NCBI GenBank assembly: GCA_049965455.1
Contig: JBMFWH010000009.1
Location: forward strand, 1-38,597
Length of the DNA stretch: 38,597 bases
Origin: JAVRLB01 sp049965455
GTDB lineage: Archaea; Thermoplasmatota; Thermoplasmata; Thermoplasmatales; ARK-15
Direction of reading: 5' to 3'
Of this stretch, positions 7,700 to 15,072 are shown piece after piece. Numbering within the stretch: position 1 is the stretch's first letter; each line of letters begins with the position of its first letter. A program made the position numbers and the translations under genes. Below the pieces are notes generated by a model that was not told the origin of the DNA, searched no databases, and was given only the letters and a program-made list of their open reading frames with translations.

Positions 7700-8521
7700 A
7701 TGAATCTGGAAAAGATAATCTTAGAACGTAGAGCGGTCAGGAAATTCACAGGAGAAAAATTGAGAAAAGAGGCGATAGACAAGATCATTGAAGCTGGGAT
7801 ATGGGCACCTACTGGAGGAAATGCACAATCACGTGTTTTTGTAACGGTGACAGATCCTGAAAAAATTAAGAACATTAGAAACAGCTCACCCGGCATTGTA
7901 GGCACACCGCCTTTGATAATAGTGCTCGGCACAGAACTAAATAAGGCAAAAAGGCAAGACGCAACTAATTGGCACGTATCAGCAATAATGGATGTAGCTA
8001 TGGCTGCTGAAAACATGATTTTAATGGCTTATGATTTAGGTATTGGATCTTGCCCAATTCTGAGCTATGATGAAAATAATATTAAAAAAATCTTAGCCTT
8101 TCCTGTTTATGTAAGCATTGATCTGCTAGTCACTTTTGGCATACCTGCCTATATTGGTAAAGCTCCAACAAGACGAGATGCGCTAATATATTTTGATGAT
8201 TTTGGAGCTAAATATGATGGCGCGATCAAAAAAGAAGTAGATATCAAAACAAAAAATATTGATACTTTTGAAAAAGAGCAGGCTACAGATTTGTTACGTT
8301 ACATAATTTTCAGTGCAAAAAATTTAAAGAATGAGCCAAGAGAGTATGTAGTTTATAGGCTCATAGAGCTGGCAGGCAGAGTTTTAGAAAACATAAGAGA
8401 GTTTGAGAAGGATGAGAGATATATCAAAATAAAAGAGAAAATGGATCTTATCCGGTTTGGAGATATGAAATCTGAAGAAGAGTTGTACGAGATTATTGAG
8501 TATATCTCAAATAATATATAA
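7700..8521 (+). CDS. Nitroreductase-family flavoprotein with C-terminal extension
   Basis: Residues 1-175 of this 273-aa protein form a nitroreductase fold: the FMN-binding ERRAVRKFTGEKL (about 9-21), APTGGNAQSRVFV (about 36-48) and the later AMAAENMILMAYDLGIGSCP (about 99-118) segments are typical. Such enzymes use FMN and NAD(P)H to reduce nitro groups, quinones or related substrates. Residues about 176-273 are an added charged, helical domain (ATDLLRYIIFSAKNLKNEP...) that I do not recognise. The ATG at 7700 has a GGTGA ribosome site. The gene stands alone between intergenic DNA and an IS3 remnant. A role like BluB (the lower ligand of B12) is conceivable because a B12-type transporter is near, but no BluB-specific feature was seen. 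Confidence 0.8.
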   Translation: MNLEKIILERRAVRKFTGEKLRKEAIDKIIEAGIWAPTGGNAQSRVFVTVTDPEKIKNIRNSSPGIVGTPPLIIVLGTELNKAKRQDATNWHVSAIMDVAMAAENMILMAYDLGIGSCPILSYDENNIKKILAFPVYVSIDLLVTFGIPAYIGKAPTRRDALIYFDDFGAKYDGAIKKEVDIKTKNIDTFEKEQATDLLRYIIFSAKNLKNEPREYVVYRLIELAGRVLENIREFEKDERYIKIKEKMDLIRFGDMKSEEELYEIIEYISNNI

Positions 8522-8647
8522 AAATAGACAAAACATAATACTGTAAACAGCTTGGTTTGGGACATTTTAGAGTTAGACAATATAAGAATATATATATAAG
8601 TACTTGAGATCACTTTACTAGTTCGTAAAGTTAGAGGTGAAATGTAA

Positions 8648-9039
8648 ATGTCAGGTAACATAAGATCTGCTGATGAAAAATTTAACACCATAATGGAAGC
8701 TCTTAAAACTGATATTTCCATTACCGAACTGTGCAGAAAATATGGGGTAAGCGTGACCAGTTTTATAAATGGAAAGATCAGTTTTTTGAGGGAGCTAAAT
8801 CATGGTTAGCTGGTAAGAATACTCATTACGAATTTGAAAATGACAAGTTAAAACAGATCATAGGAGAACAGACCATGATCCTTGAGGCTTTTAAAAAACA
8901 CTACCAGAGCGGAAAAGATTATGATCATTTAAGAACTGAAAGATGAGATCAATATATCGAAGATTACAGACTATCTTGATATTCCAAGATCTTCAATCTA
9001 TTATAAAAAACGAAAAAAATTACAAGATCAATTCACATA
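8648..9039 (+). pseudogene. IS3-family transposase remnant (orfA frameshifted, orfB truncated)
   Basis: OrfA begins at ATG 8648 (MSGNIRSADEKFNTIMEALK...) with a helix-turn-helix (ITELCRKYGVS) and then continues in another frame (DQFYKWKDQFFEGAK..., 8755-8946). Restoring one missing base near 8752 rejoins the halves into the usual IS3 OrfA, including the ENDKLKQIIGEQTMILEAFKK leucine zipper. OrfB follows in a further frame from about 8933 (ELKDEINISKITDYLDIPRS...) but stops after about 35 codons at the 3' end of the ABC ATPase gene. The DDE domain is absent, so the element cannot transpose by itself. Confidence 0.85.
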
Positions 9040-9819
9040 TCAAAACCTGTTGAATTTTTCAGGCAATATGTAAGCTATTTTATTCCCGCCGTTCCTGATT
9101 ATTCTGCCCTTAATTCCATATGCATTTTCAAATGTATTTTCATTTATGACCTCCTCCGGTTCACCAAAAGCAAGTATTTTTCCGTTGTGGATTAAAGCAA
9201 TTTTTGTGCAGTACCTTATTGCAAGATTTACATCGTGCATGCTCATAAGAATTGTCTTCCCCTGTGATCTCATCTGTTCTATGATTTCCAATATTTCTAT
9301 CTGATACCTTATGTCAAGGTTGCTTGTGGGCTCATCAAGCAGGAACATCTCAGGATCTTGAGCTATTGCCATTGCGATAAATACCCTTTGCCTTTCACCA
9401 CCTGAAATCTCTCGTATGGATTTATTTTTTAACTCGAAGATACCAGTCTTCCTTAAAGAATCAAATATTATTTTTTCATCTTTTATTGATAATGGTTCCA
9501 GAATTCCTAGATAAGGATATCTTCCCATGGAAACAATTTCAAAAACGCTGAAATCAAATGCGGGTACCATATCCTGGGGAACTACGCCCATAATCCTTGC
9601 CAATTCTTTCCTTGCGTACTTTTCAATCTTTTTGCCCTTTATTAATATTTCACCTTCATCTTTCTTCAAAATTCCATTTATTACATTCAGCAAGGTAGTC
9701 TTGCCAGATCCATTTGGGCCTAAGATCCCAAGTATTTCGGCATCTTCTAACTTGAATGAAATTTTGTTAAGTATTAAATTATGGTTGTAAGAAAATACTA
9801 GATCTTTTATTTCTATCAT
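9040..9819 (-). CDS. ABC transporter ATPase, BtuD/FecE type
   Basis: This 259-aa protein contains Walker A GPNGSGKTT (residues 34-42), the Q-loop region GVVPQD, the signature ISGGERQR (about 140-147), Walker B FLLDEPTSNLD (about 158-168) and a switch histidine in MSMHDVN. It would energise import of cobalamin, haem or ferric siderophore with the adjacent FecCD-type permease. The ATG at 9819 has a full GGAGGTGA ribosome site and lies 4 nt after the permease gene. It is the last gene of a leftward operon (TPR protein, permease, ATPase). An IS3 remnant abuts its stop codon, but the protein has normal length and ends with a plausible C-terminus. Confidence 0.93.
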   Translation of the reverse strand: MIEIKDLVFSYNHNLILNKISFKLEDAEILGILGPNGSGKTTLLNVINGILKKDEGEILIKGKKIEKYARKELARIMGVVPQDMVPAFDFSVFEIVSMGRYPYLGILEPLSIKDEKIIFDSLRKTGIFELKNKSIREISGGERQRVFIAMAIAQDPEMFLLDEPTSNLDIRYQIEILEIIEQMRSQGKTILMSMHDVNLAIRYCTKIALIHNGKILAFGEPEEVINENTFENAYGIKGRIIRNGGNKIAYILPEKFNRF

Positions 9820-9823
9820 TCTT

Positions 9824-10825
9824 TCACCTCCAGTACCCCTTTTCCCTCATAAGTAAATATAAGAATACAGGGACCCCAATTAAGGAGGTTATAATTCCAA
9901 CAGGCAATTCTTCAATGATGTTAAAGGACCTTGCTATTGTATCAGCTATAACCATGTATCCACCACCGATGAATATCGAGGATAATATAACCACTCTGTT
10001 ATTCGGGCCTGTAATTATTCTGACAATATGCGGTATGATTAAGCCTACGAAACCTATTATACCGGAGAATGCCACGCTTAAACCTGTTATTAATGATGAA
10101 AGTATGAAAAACAAAAGTCTTGATTTTTTAATATCTATACCCAATGAATAAGCATGCTCTTCACCGATCATTATAGGGTCAATGTCCCTTCCAAAAAGTG
10201 CAAGAATAATCATTGAGGGTACGGCAAAAATTATCATAATATAAACAAAATTCCACTGCGCACCGCTGAAACTGCCCATCAACCAGTAAAATACTGTTTG
10301 TAGATCCTTACCATTTACATACATCAAATAGGAAACTATCGCACTAAAGAATATAGAGATTCCAAGACCAGCCAGAAGCATGTTTTCACTCTTTGGCCCG
10401 GACGAAAATGTTGCCATTATGGCAACGATAACTGTTGTTCCAGCCGCCCCAAGAAATGCCAATAATGGTAGAAAATAAATGTTCAATGCTGAAAGGCCGA
10501 TTATCATAGCAACTGTTGCCCCAAGAGCTGCGCCTGAGGCTGTACCTGTCACGTATGGGTCAGATAATGGATTTCTGAATATGCCCTGCATTACCGCACC
10601 TGATACAGCAAGTGAGGCACCAACAAGAGATGCAAGCAAAATTCTAGGAAGTCTAAGCTCCCATATAATAATATGGAAAGGTCCTGACTCATAAGGATTA
10701 AACAGCTCCTTTAAAATATCAAGAAAAGGTATCTGTACAGGGCCAATACCCACCGAAAATATTATCACTAATATGAAAAAAATCACAGATAAAGAAATGA
10801 ATTTTGTTCCACCCATTTTTTTCAT
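9824..10825 (-). CDS. FecCD/BtuC-family ABC permease
   Basis: This 333-aa polytopic membrane protein is of the FecCD (BtuC) family. LRLPRILLASLVGASLAVSG (about 58-77), MQGIFRNPLSDPYVTG (about 80-95), AFSGIIGFVGLIIPHIVR (about 256-273) and the C-terminal GVPVFLYLLMR are family hallmarks. About ten membrane segments are expected and a homodimer forms the import channel. Its ATG directly abuts the TAA of the TPR gene, implying coupled translation. Substrate is inferred only as a metal chelate or corrinoid. The binding protein is encoded divergently at 11467. Confidence 0.93.
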   Translation of the reverse strand: MKKMGGTKFISLSVIFFILVIIFSVGIGPVQIPFLDILKELFNPYESGPFHIIIWELRLPRILLASLVGASLAVSGAVMQGIFRNPLSDPYVTGTASGAALGATVAMIIGLSALNIYFLPLLAFLGAAGTTVIVAIMATFSSGPKSENMLLAGLGISIFFSAIVSYLMYVNGKDLQTVFYWLMGSFSGAQWNFVYIMIIFAVPSMIILALFGRDIDPIMIGEEHAYSLGIDIKKSRLLFFILSSLITGLSVAFSGIIGFVGLIIPHIVRIITGPNNRVVILSSIFIGGGYMVIADTIARSFNIIEELPVGIITSLIGVPVFLYLLMREKGYWR

Positions 10826-11410
10826 TTATTCTTCACATTCTGTTTCTGGAATTATTTTTTCTATATATTCTTTCAACCAGCCACTGGATTGATCATATGC
10901 ATCAATGAGCATGGATCTCCCTTCGCATTCTCTTTTTCTGTATGGATGAATCTTTAGGTACTTACTGTAATTTTCCCTAGCATTTTTCGCTTCGCCCAAT
11001 AACTTCAATTTAGTGCATGCAACCGAAAGTGAAAGCCATGAATATGCATAATTTGGGTCCTCTTTTACTGAATTTTTAAACATTAAATATGCCATCTTCG
11101 TTTTTTCTAGCTTCAATGCTGCCCAGCCTCCCCAAAGATATGCATGGGCCTTGTTTTTATTTTCATCACTGATTATATCAATTATATGATAGTCCAGAGC
11201 TTTTTCATATGCTTGCCTGCTCCCTTCTATATCTCCTATTTTTTCTAGGCAATTTGCATATCCGTGCCAAGTGCCTGCTAACCATATTTTTGATTTCTCT
11301 ATTTCCATAGATATTAATCTTCTGTACAGTTCTGCACCGTAAATGAATTTCTTCATGCATACCATTGATTCTGCTACTTTGTATAATAGATCTATTTCAT
11401 CATTCACCAT
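10826..11410 (-). CDS. TPR-repeat protein in ABC transporter operon
   Basis: This protein of about 194 aa is made of helical TPR-like pairs, with motifs such as GTWHGYANCLEKIGDIEGSR and YAYSWLSLSVACTKLKLLGE. I recognise no enzyme motif. Three to four repeats cover residues about 20-150; a short helical tail follows with CEGRSMLIDAYDQSSGW. A TTG at 11419 is possible, but ATG 11410 gives the more normal start. It is the first gene of the leftward transporter operon, and its stop abuts the permease ATG, so its product should be made together with the transporter. A scaffold or adaptor role for the transporter or the radical SAM enzyme is a guess from context. Confidence 0.7.
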   Translation of the reverse strand: MVNDEIDLLYKVAESMVCMKKFIYGAELYRRLISMEIEKSKIWLAGTWHGYANCLEKIGDIEGSRQAYEKALDYHIIDIISDENKNKAHAYLWGGWAALKLEKTKMAYLMFKNSVKEDPNYAYSWLSLSVACTKLKLLGEAKNARENYSKYLKIHPYRKRECEGRSMLIDAYDQSSGWLKEYIEKIIPETECEE

Positions 11411-11466
11411 ATTTATCAAGTAAACTTTAAATAATTCAAGTATATTTACTTTTTGGAGGTAAAAAA
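11411..11466. promoter_or_regulatory. Divergent promoter with palindrome
   Basis: The 56-nt space between the TPR gene and the binding-protein gene holds an imperfect palindrome (11417-11456): aagtaaa at 11418-11424 mirrors tttactt at 11445-11451. TATA-like stretches (tttaaata on plus, tatttaaa on minus) overlap each other at its centre. A strong ribosome site, ggaggt (11455-11460), serves the rightward gene. One regulator bound here could control both arms of the uptake locus. Confidence 0.55.
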
Positions 11467-12459
11467 ATGAGAAAGACCTTTACGGCTATAATAATAGTGA
11501 TTATAATTATCGCAGCATTTGCAGGTGGGTTTGCTATATCTAAGTATACCCAAGGAGTTTCAAACCAGAATCATAGTAATAATTCTACAAAAGTAACTGT
11601 TGTAACTGTTATTGATGACAGTAACAACATTGTAAAAATACCACAACCAGTAAAAAGGATTGTTTCCATTGCACCTTCATGCACGGAAGTAGCTTTTTCG
11701 TTGGGTCTAGGAAACAGAATAGTGGGAGATACAATATATGATGAATTCCCACCTCAGGCTGTTAACATAACGAAAATTGGTGGTGTAACAAACGTTTCTG
11801 TGGAAAAGATAATAGCTCTCACCCCTAACCTTGTTCTTGCATATGGTGGATTGAGCAATCCTCAAACTATTATGCAGATAGAAAATGCTGGAATACCCGT
11901 TTTGATCATGAACCCAAGCAATTTGATGGGCATCCTCCATGATGTGATGATACTGGGTTATGCTACTAACACTACTGCTAATGCAACGAAAATCATTAAC
12001 CTGATTGATAATTTTATGAGCTATATTTACAATGCCACAGCCTATATACAGAACAGGTCAACAGTATTCTATCTTGGATGGTATCCGCAGATGTGGACAG
12101 CAGGTGAAGATACCTTCATCAATGATATGATTGTAGAAGCCGGTGGAATCAATATTGCTTCATCAGGCTATTCATGGTTCATAATGAACTCTGAAACCCT
12201 TGTATCTGAGAATCCACAGTGGATTCTTGTGTCACAGTACCAAGCGTCAATGCTTGAACAGTTTGCAAACAATTCAGCATTCCAGAACATCACTGCAGTA
12301 AAATTGCACCATTATATAATATTGCCTGATTATTATATAGAAGAACCAGGGCCTCAGATGTTTCTCGGAGTAAAAATATTAATTCAGGCACTGTATCCCA
12401 ATTCCACTAGTGGTATGCCAACATTAACATTGCAGGAGATATTCCCAGGATATACATGA
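11467..12459 (+). CDS. BtuF/FecB-type substrate-binding protein
   Basis: This 330-aa protein has an N-terminal membrane anchor (residues about 5-26) and a Ser/Asn-rich linker, then a class III periplasmic-binding fold. RIVSIAPSCTEVAFSLGLGN (about 65-84), GDTIYDEFP (about 88-96), GGVTNVSVEKIIALTPNLVL (about 105-124) and TAGEDTFINDMIVEAGG are typical of BtuF-like cobalamin and siderophore binders. It should deliver substrate at the cell surface to the permease encoded at 9824. Its stop codon overlaps the radical SAM start (ATGA), which ties that enzyme to the transporter. Corrinoid is the favoured ligand on BtuF resemblance; an iron chelate is the alternative. Confidence 0.88.
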   Translation: MRKTFTAIIIVIIIIAAFAGGFAISKYTQGVSNQNHSNNSTKVTVVTVIDDSNNIVKIPQPVKRIVSIAPSCTEVAFSLGLGNRIVGDTIYDEFPPQAVNITKIGGVTNVSVEKIIALTPNLVLAYGGLSNPQTIMQIENAGIPVLIMNPSNLMGILHDVMILGYATNTTANATKIINLIDNFMSYIYNATAYIQNRSTVFYLGWYPQMWTAGEDTFINDMIVEAGGINIASSGYSWFIMNSETLVSENPQWILVSQYQASMLEQFANNSAFQNITAVKLHHYIILPDYYIEEPGPQMFLGVKILIQALYPNSTSGMPTLTLQEIFPGYT

Positions 12460-13181
12460 TCACTAGAATATATCATATTACAAAATTTCAGGATAACTCC
12501 TCTTACATTTTTTTTAATGGCTGTAACTGGAATTGCAATTTCTGTATAATGAAAAAATACAAATTTGATATACATTGGTCAGAAAAACAGGATTTAGATC
12601 TTAATCTAAAATATCTTTCAGTTGAGGATGCAATTGAAATTTTGAGGAAAAATAAAATTATGGAAGTTTTTCTTGGAGGAGGTGAACCTACGATTGATCC
12701 TTCCCTTAAGGATTTTTTAAAAATATTGAAGTCTGAAGAGATCAGAATAAATATTCTTACCAATGGAGAGCTCTTGGAACAAGAAACAGTTTCTCTTGTT
12801 GATAGAATAGCCTTCAGTATCAAGACCCTGGATAATAGTATCCATGAGAAACTCGTTCATAGATCAAATGCCAGAGCTCTTGAGAATCTGAAAAAATTTT
12901 TCAACGATAAATTTACATTTGAAACAGTATATCTGAATGAACTTGGATGCAAAAATGTGATGGATATAGCTAGATTCATTGAAAATTTAAGAAGTGGATT
13001 GACATTAAGGGTGGATCCTCTCATACCGATAAACGATGATTTTTCCGCCCCTGATATTAATGGCGTTGAAAAATGCATTGATTTAGTATCAAAGATGACT
13101 AGCGTGAAAACGTTCAGGATCATAGGAAAAGGAAAAAATGCAGAATTGCTTTACCCACTTGAGTTTCGCAAAAATAAATGA
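12456..13181 (+). CDS. Radical SAM protein, PflA/NrdG-like
   Basis: In this 241-aa protein the cysteine motif CNWNCNFC (C23, C27, C30; CX3CX2C) binds a 4Fe-4S cluster. GGGEP at 74-78 is the SAM-binding motif, and NILTNGELL (about 104-112) continues the partial TIM barrel. The size and layout match short activases such as the glycyl-radical activating enzymes (PflA, NrdG-like), without an added SPASM or auxiliary-cluster domain. The ATG overlaps the TGA of the binding protein by four bases, so translation is coupled. No glycyl radical enzyme is encoded in the window. Coupling to a metal/corrinoid importer suggests modification or use of the imported cofactor. Confidence 0.85.
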   Translation: MITRIYHITKFQDNSSYIFFNGCNWNCNFCIMKKYKFDIHWSEKQDLDLNLKYLSVEDAIEILRKNKIMEVFLGGGEPTIDPSLKDFLKILKSEEIRINILTNGELLEQETVSLVDRIAFSIKTLDNSIHEKLVHRSNARALENLKKFFNDKFTFETVYLNELGCKNVMDIARFIENLRSGLTLRVDPLIPINDDFSAPDINGVEKCIDLVSKMTSVKTFRIIGKGKNAELLYPLEFRKNK

Positions 13182-13376
13182 ATAAAATCTTGCACGCCCC
13201 GTAATATTTGGCTCTTTTATCTGTTTTTCATTCTTTGTTGGTAGTGCATCAACTATGATTCGATCGAGTCTTTTTATTTCCAGTCCACTGAGAATTTTTA
13301 ATGCCTCATCTGGATCTGACCTATATATCTGATCTTGATCACATAAATTTAGACCGTTTTTTATCTTTTTGAGAAC
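13089..13376 (-). pseudogene. Orphan open frame without start, possible gene fragment
   Basis: A 95-codon frame opens after a stop at 13377-13379. It reads DPDEALKILSGLEIKRLDRI, then a short spacer and PTKNEKQIKEPNITGRAR, with protein-like composition, but has no ATG, GTG or TTG near its beginning. Its last third runs antisense into the radical SAM gene. Family unrecognised. It sits between that gene and IS-end-like repeats, so it may be the residue of a gene brought in or broken by the element. Confidence 0.35.
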
Positions 13377-13505
13377 TTACCTATTTCTATTGATTTTATT
13401 ATTGTGTTATTTGCACAATTTATTATAGAGATATTATGCCAATAAGAGTATTCAGTATTATTCTGAACATCTATAAGTGGGTTAGTAACATAATGTTATC
13501 CATAG

Positions 13506-13531
13506 TCAGTAACTGATCACGATTATGAAGT
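13506..13531 (-). repeat. Dispersed repeat, inverted copy
   Basis: Read on the minus strand, this segment gives acttcataatcgtgatcagt followed by tactg, matching the copies at 211 and 13657. It faces the 13657 copy in inverted orientation about 150 bases away, so the two could be ends of two neighbouring insertions of the same element. Confidence 0.5.
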
Positions 13532-13656
13532 GGCGATATAACAGAAAGTGCCTTTAATACAATATATTCTAAATTTATTATTATTACAAAATAAAATATA
13601 TTATCTATCCTTTAGATACCATAAAAATTACGCATAATACTCGCTTTTATGAAAAC

Positions 13657-13686
13657 TTAACTTCAGAATCGTGACCTATTACTATA
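13657..13686 (+). repeat. Dispersed repeat, copy 2, next to transposase remnant
   Basis: The sequence ttaacttcagaatcgtgacc followed by tattactata differs from copy 1 at a few positions only. It lies about 35 bases beyond the stop codon of the minus-strand transposase remnant, where a terminal inverted repeat would be expected. Confidence 0.55.
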
Positions 13687-13719
13687 CCACCATACCAATT
13701 CTCCATTGATAAATGATTA

Positions 13720-13857
13720 TTATTTCATTTTGCCGAATGCATAGACTTTATCCAGATCATTTAATTTAAATCTTTTTCGAAATATGTATGGTGTGATAAC
13801 GGATACTCTCTTTAATATTTTCAAGATAGATTTGATAACTTCAAACGGTAAAAAATT
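13720..13857 (-). pseudogene. Transposase C-terminal remnant, copy A
   Basis: The minus strand reads KSILKILKRVSVITPYIF, then RKRFKLNDLDKVYAFGKMK and a stop at 13722-13720. The remnant at 34413-34556 aligns throughout (SLKILKIASVILPYIF..KIFKLNNPDKSYASDKMK). Only about 45 codons remain. Copy C reads NRTCAWIDAV upstream, which resembles the C-terminal ERTFAWLD region of IS5/IS4-like DDE transposases; the family assignment is tentative. Confidence 0.65.
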
Positions 13858-13886
13858 TTAAATATATTTATAACTATAGGAAATGT

Positions 13887-14834
13887 ATGAAAGGAACGAT
13901 CAAACCTCCAAGACTGAAAAAAAATGCGCATATAAGGGTTATTGCTCCAGCAAGCCCTCCCAGTCTTAAAAATCTCACTTTAGGTGTAGAACGATTCCGA
14001 AAGTTCGGATTCAAGGTTTCGTTTGGAGATAATATCAAGAAAACAAAGCAGATAGGATACCTCTCTGCACCCGATACAGAACGTGCAAAAGAGCTCATAA
14101 CTGCGTTTCAAGATGATAATGTTGATGCTATATTCTGTGCGAGAGGAGGTTATGGATCGATGCGGATATTGCCTCTTATAGATTATGAGATCATAGAAAA
14201 GCACCCCAAGATATTTGTCGGGTACAGTGACATTACTGCTCTGCACATTGCCATAAACAAGATGACCGGTCTTATAACATTTCATAGTTTAATGCCTGGC
14301 GCAGATTTTGATTATTCTAAAGACCCAACCATCAATGACACTAACATACTACAGATGTTCAACATCATGAGCGGAGAAACAATGGATATAACGCCACAAA
14401 TCAAGAGAATAGTAGGTAGCATTGTTGATGGGGAAACTTCCGGAGTTAGCACTGGAACAAATTTTTCCTTATTAGTTTCTCTGATAGGCACCGAATACTC
14501 ATTTAAATCCAGCGAGCGAATATTGTTTCTGGAAGATGTATCTACAAGCATTTCTGACATAGACAGGTACATGGCAGAGCTATGGTTATCCAAAATGCTG
14601 TATCGTGCCAAAGGCCTTGTGTTCGGGGATTTTACTCAAATTCCGAATGATGAGGTCCCAAGTCCTTCATTGCCAGAGATAATATATTATTACGTAAATA
14701 AGATGAAAAAACCGGTTATTTATGGCATGCCATTTGGACATGGCATGGACCAGATGACCATACCACTGGATGCAAAAATGAAAATATCAACATACGACCC
14801 TTCTATCGTTCTGCAAGAAAACGTTGTGGATTAA
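13887..14834 (+). CDS. S66 LD-carboxypeptidase / MccF-like peptidase
   Basis: This 315-aa protein matches the S66 family. RVIAPASPP (about 17-25), CARGGYGSMRILP (about 84-96), the nucleophile Ser114 in VGYSDITALH, the acidic residue in LFLEDVSTSISDIDRYM and the late histidine in PFGHGMDQMTIPL form the expected Ser-Glu-His triad. In bacteria LdcA trims murein tetrapeptides and MccF cleaves microcin C. An archaeon without murein would use it on other peptides, for example bacterial wall debris or peptidyl-nucleotide toxins. It is a single gene with its own TATA box and follows IS debris, so acquisition by transfer is plausible. Confidence 0.9.
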   Translation: MKGTIKPPRLKKNAHIRVIAPASPPSLKNLTLGVERFRKFGFKVSFGDNIKKTKQIGYLSAPDTERAKELITAFQDDNVDAIFCARGGYGSMRILPLIDYEIIEKHPKIFVGYSDITALHIAINKMTGLITFHSLMPGADFDYSKDPTINDTNILQMFNIMSGETMDITPQIKRIVGSIVDGETSGVSTGTNFSLLVSLIGTEYSFKSSERILFLEDVSTSISDIDRYMAELWLSKMLYRAKGLVFGDFTQIPNDEVPSPSLPEIIYYYVNKMKKPVIYGMPFGHGMDQMTIPLDAKMKISTYDPSIVLQENVVD

Positions 14835-15072
14835 TCGTATTACACTACAAAATATATAATATTTTTGTTTGGGACATTATTATAGGAATATAATAACAGA
14901 TCGTTTTTGACTTTTTTATAGGATCATTTATGGAAAAAAGAAATCTGAACTAAAAACATACCTTTTGAACTGCCAATTAGATATTCTGATATATTTAAAG
15001 TGCTGAGATTTTGAGCAATAATATTAAATTAAACCAAGGGGAATCTACATTTTTTCATACGCAATAGATTGG

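Larger units (their letters stand above)
13182..13886. other. 705-base intergenic region of decayed mobile DNA
   Basis: There is no intact gene. Left to right it holds a start-less open frame on the minus strand (into 13376), an inverted IS-end-like repeat (13506-13531), a direct copy (13657-13686), and a transposase C-terminal remnant (13720-13857). A TATA-like stretch (taaatatatttata, from 13859) about 28 nt before the S66 gene is its probable leaderless promoter. Confidence 0.6.

Noticed and set aside
7700..8521. Nitroreductase as BluB (lower-ligand synthesis for B12)
   Set aside because: No BluB-specific residues were recognised, the C-terminal extension is atypical, and proximity to a B12-type transporter alone is not enough.
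8554..14882. Short shared string tttgggacatt at 8556-8566 and 14868-14878 as IS3 ends
   Set aside because: Only about 12 bases match, orientation does not clearly fit an IS3 end, and chance cannot be excluded.
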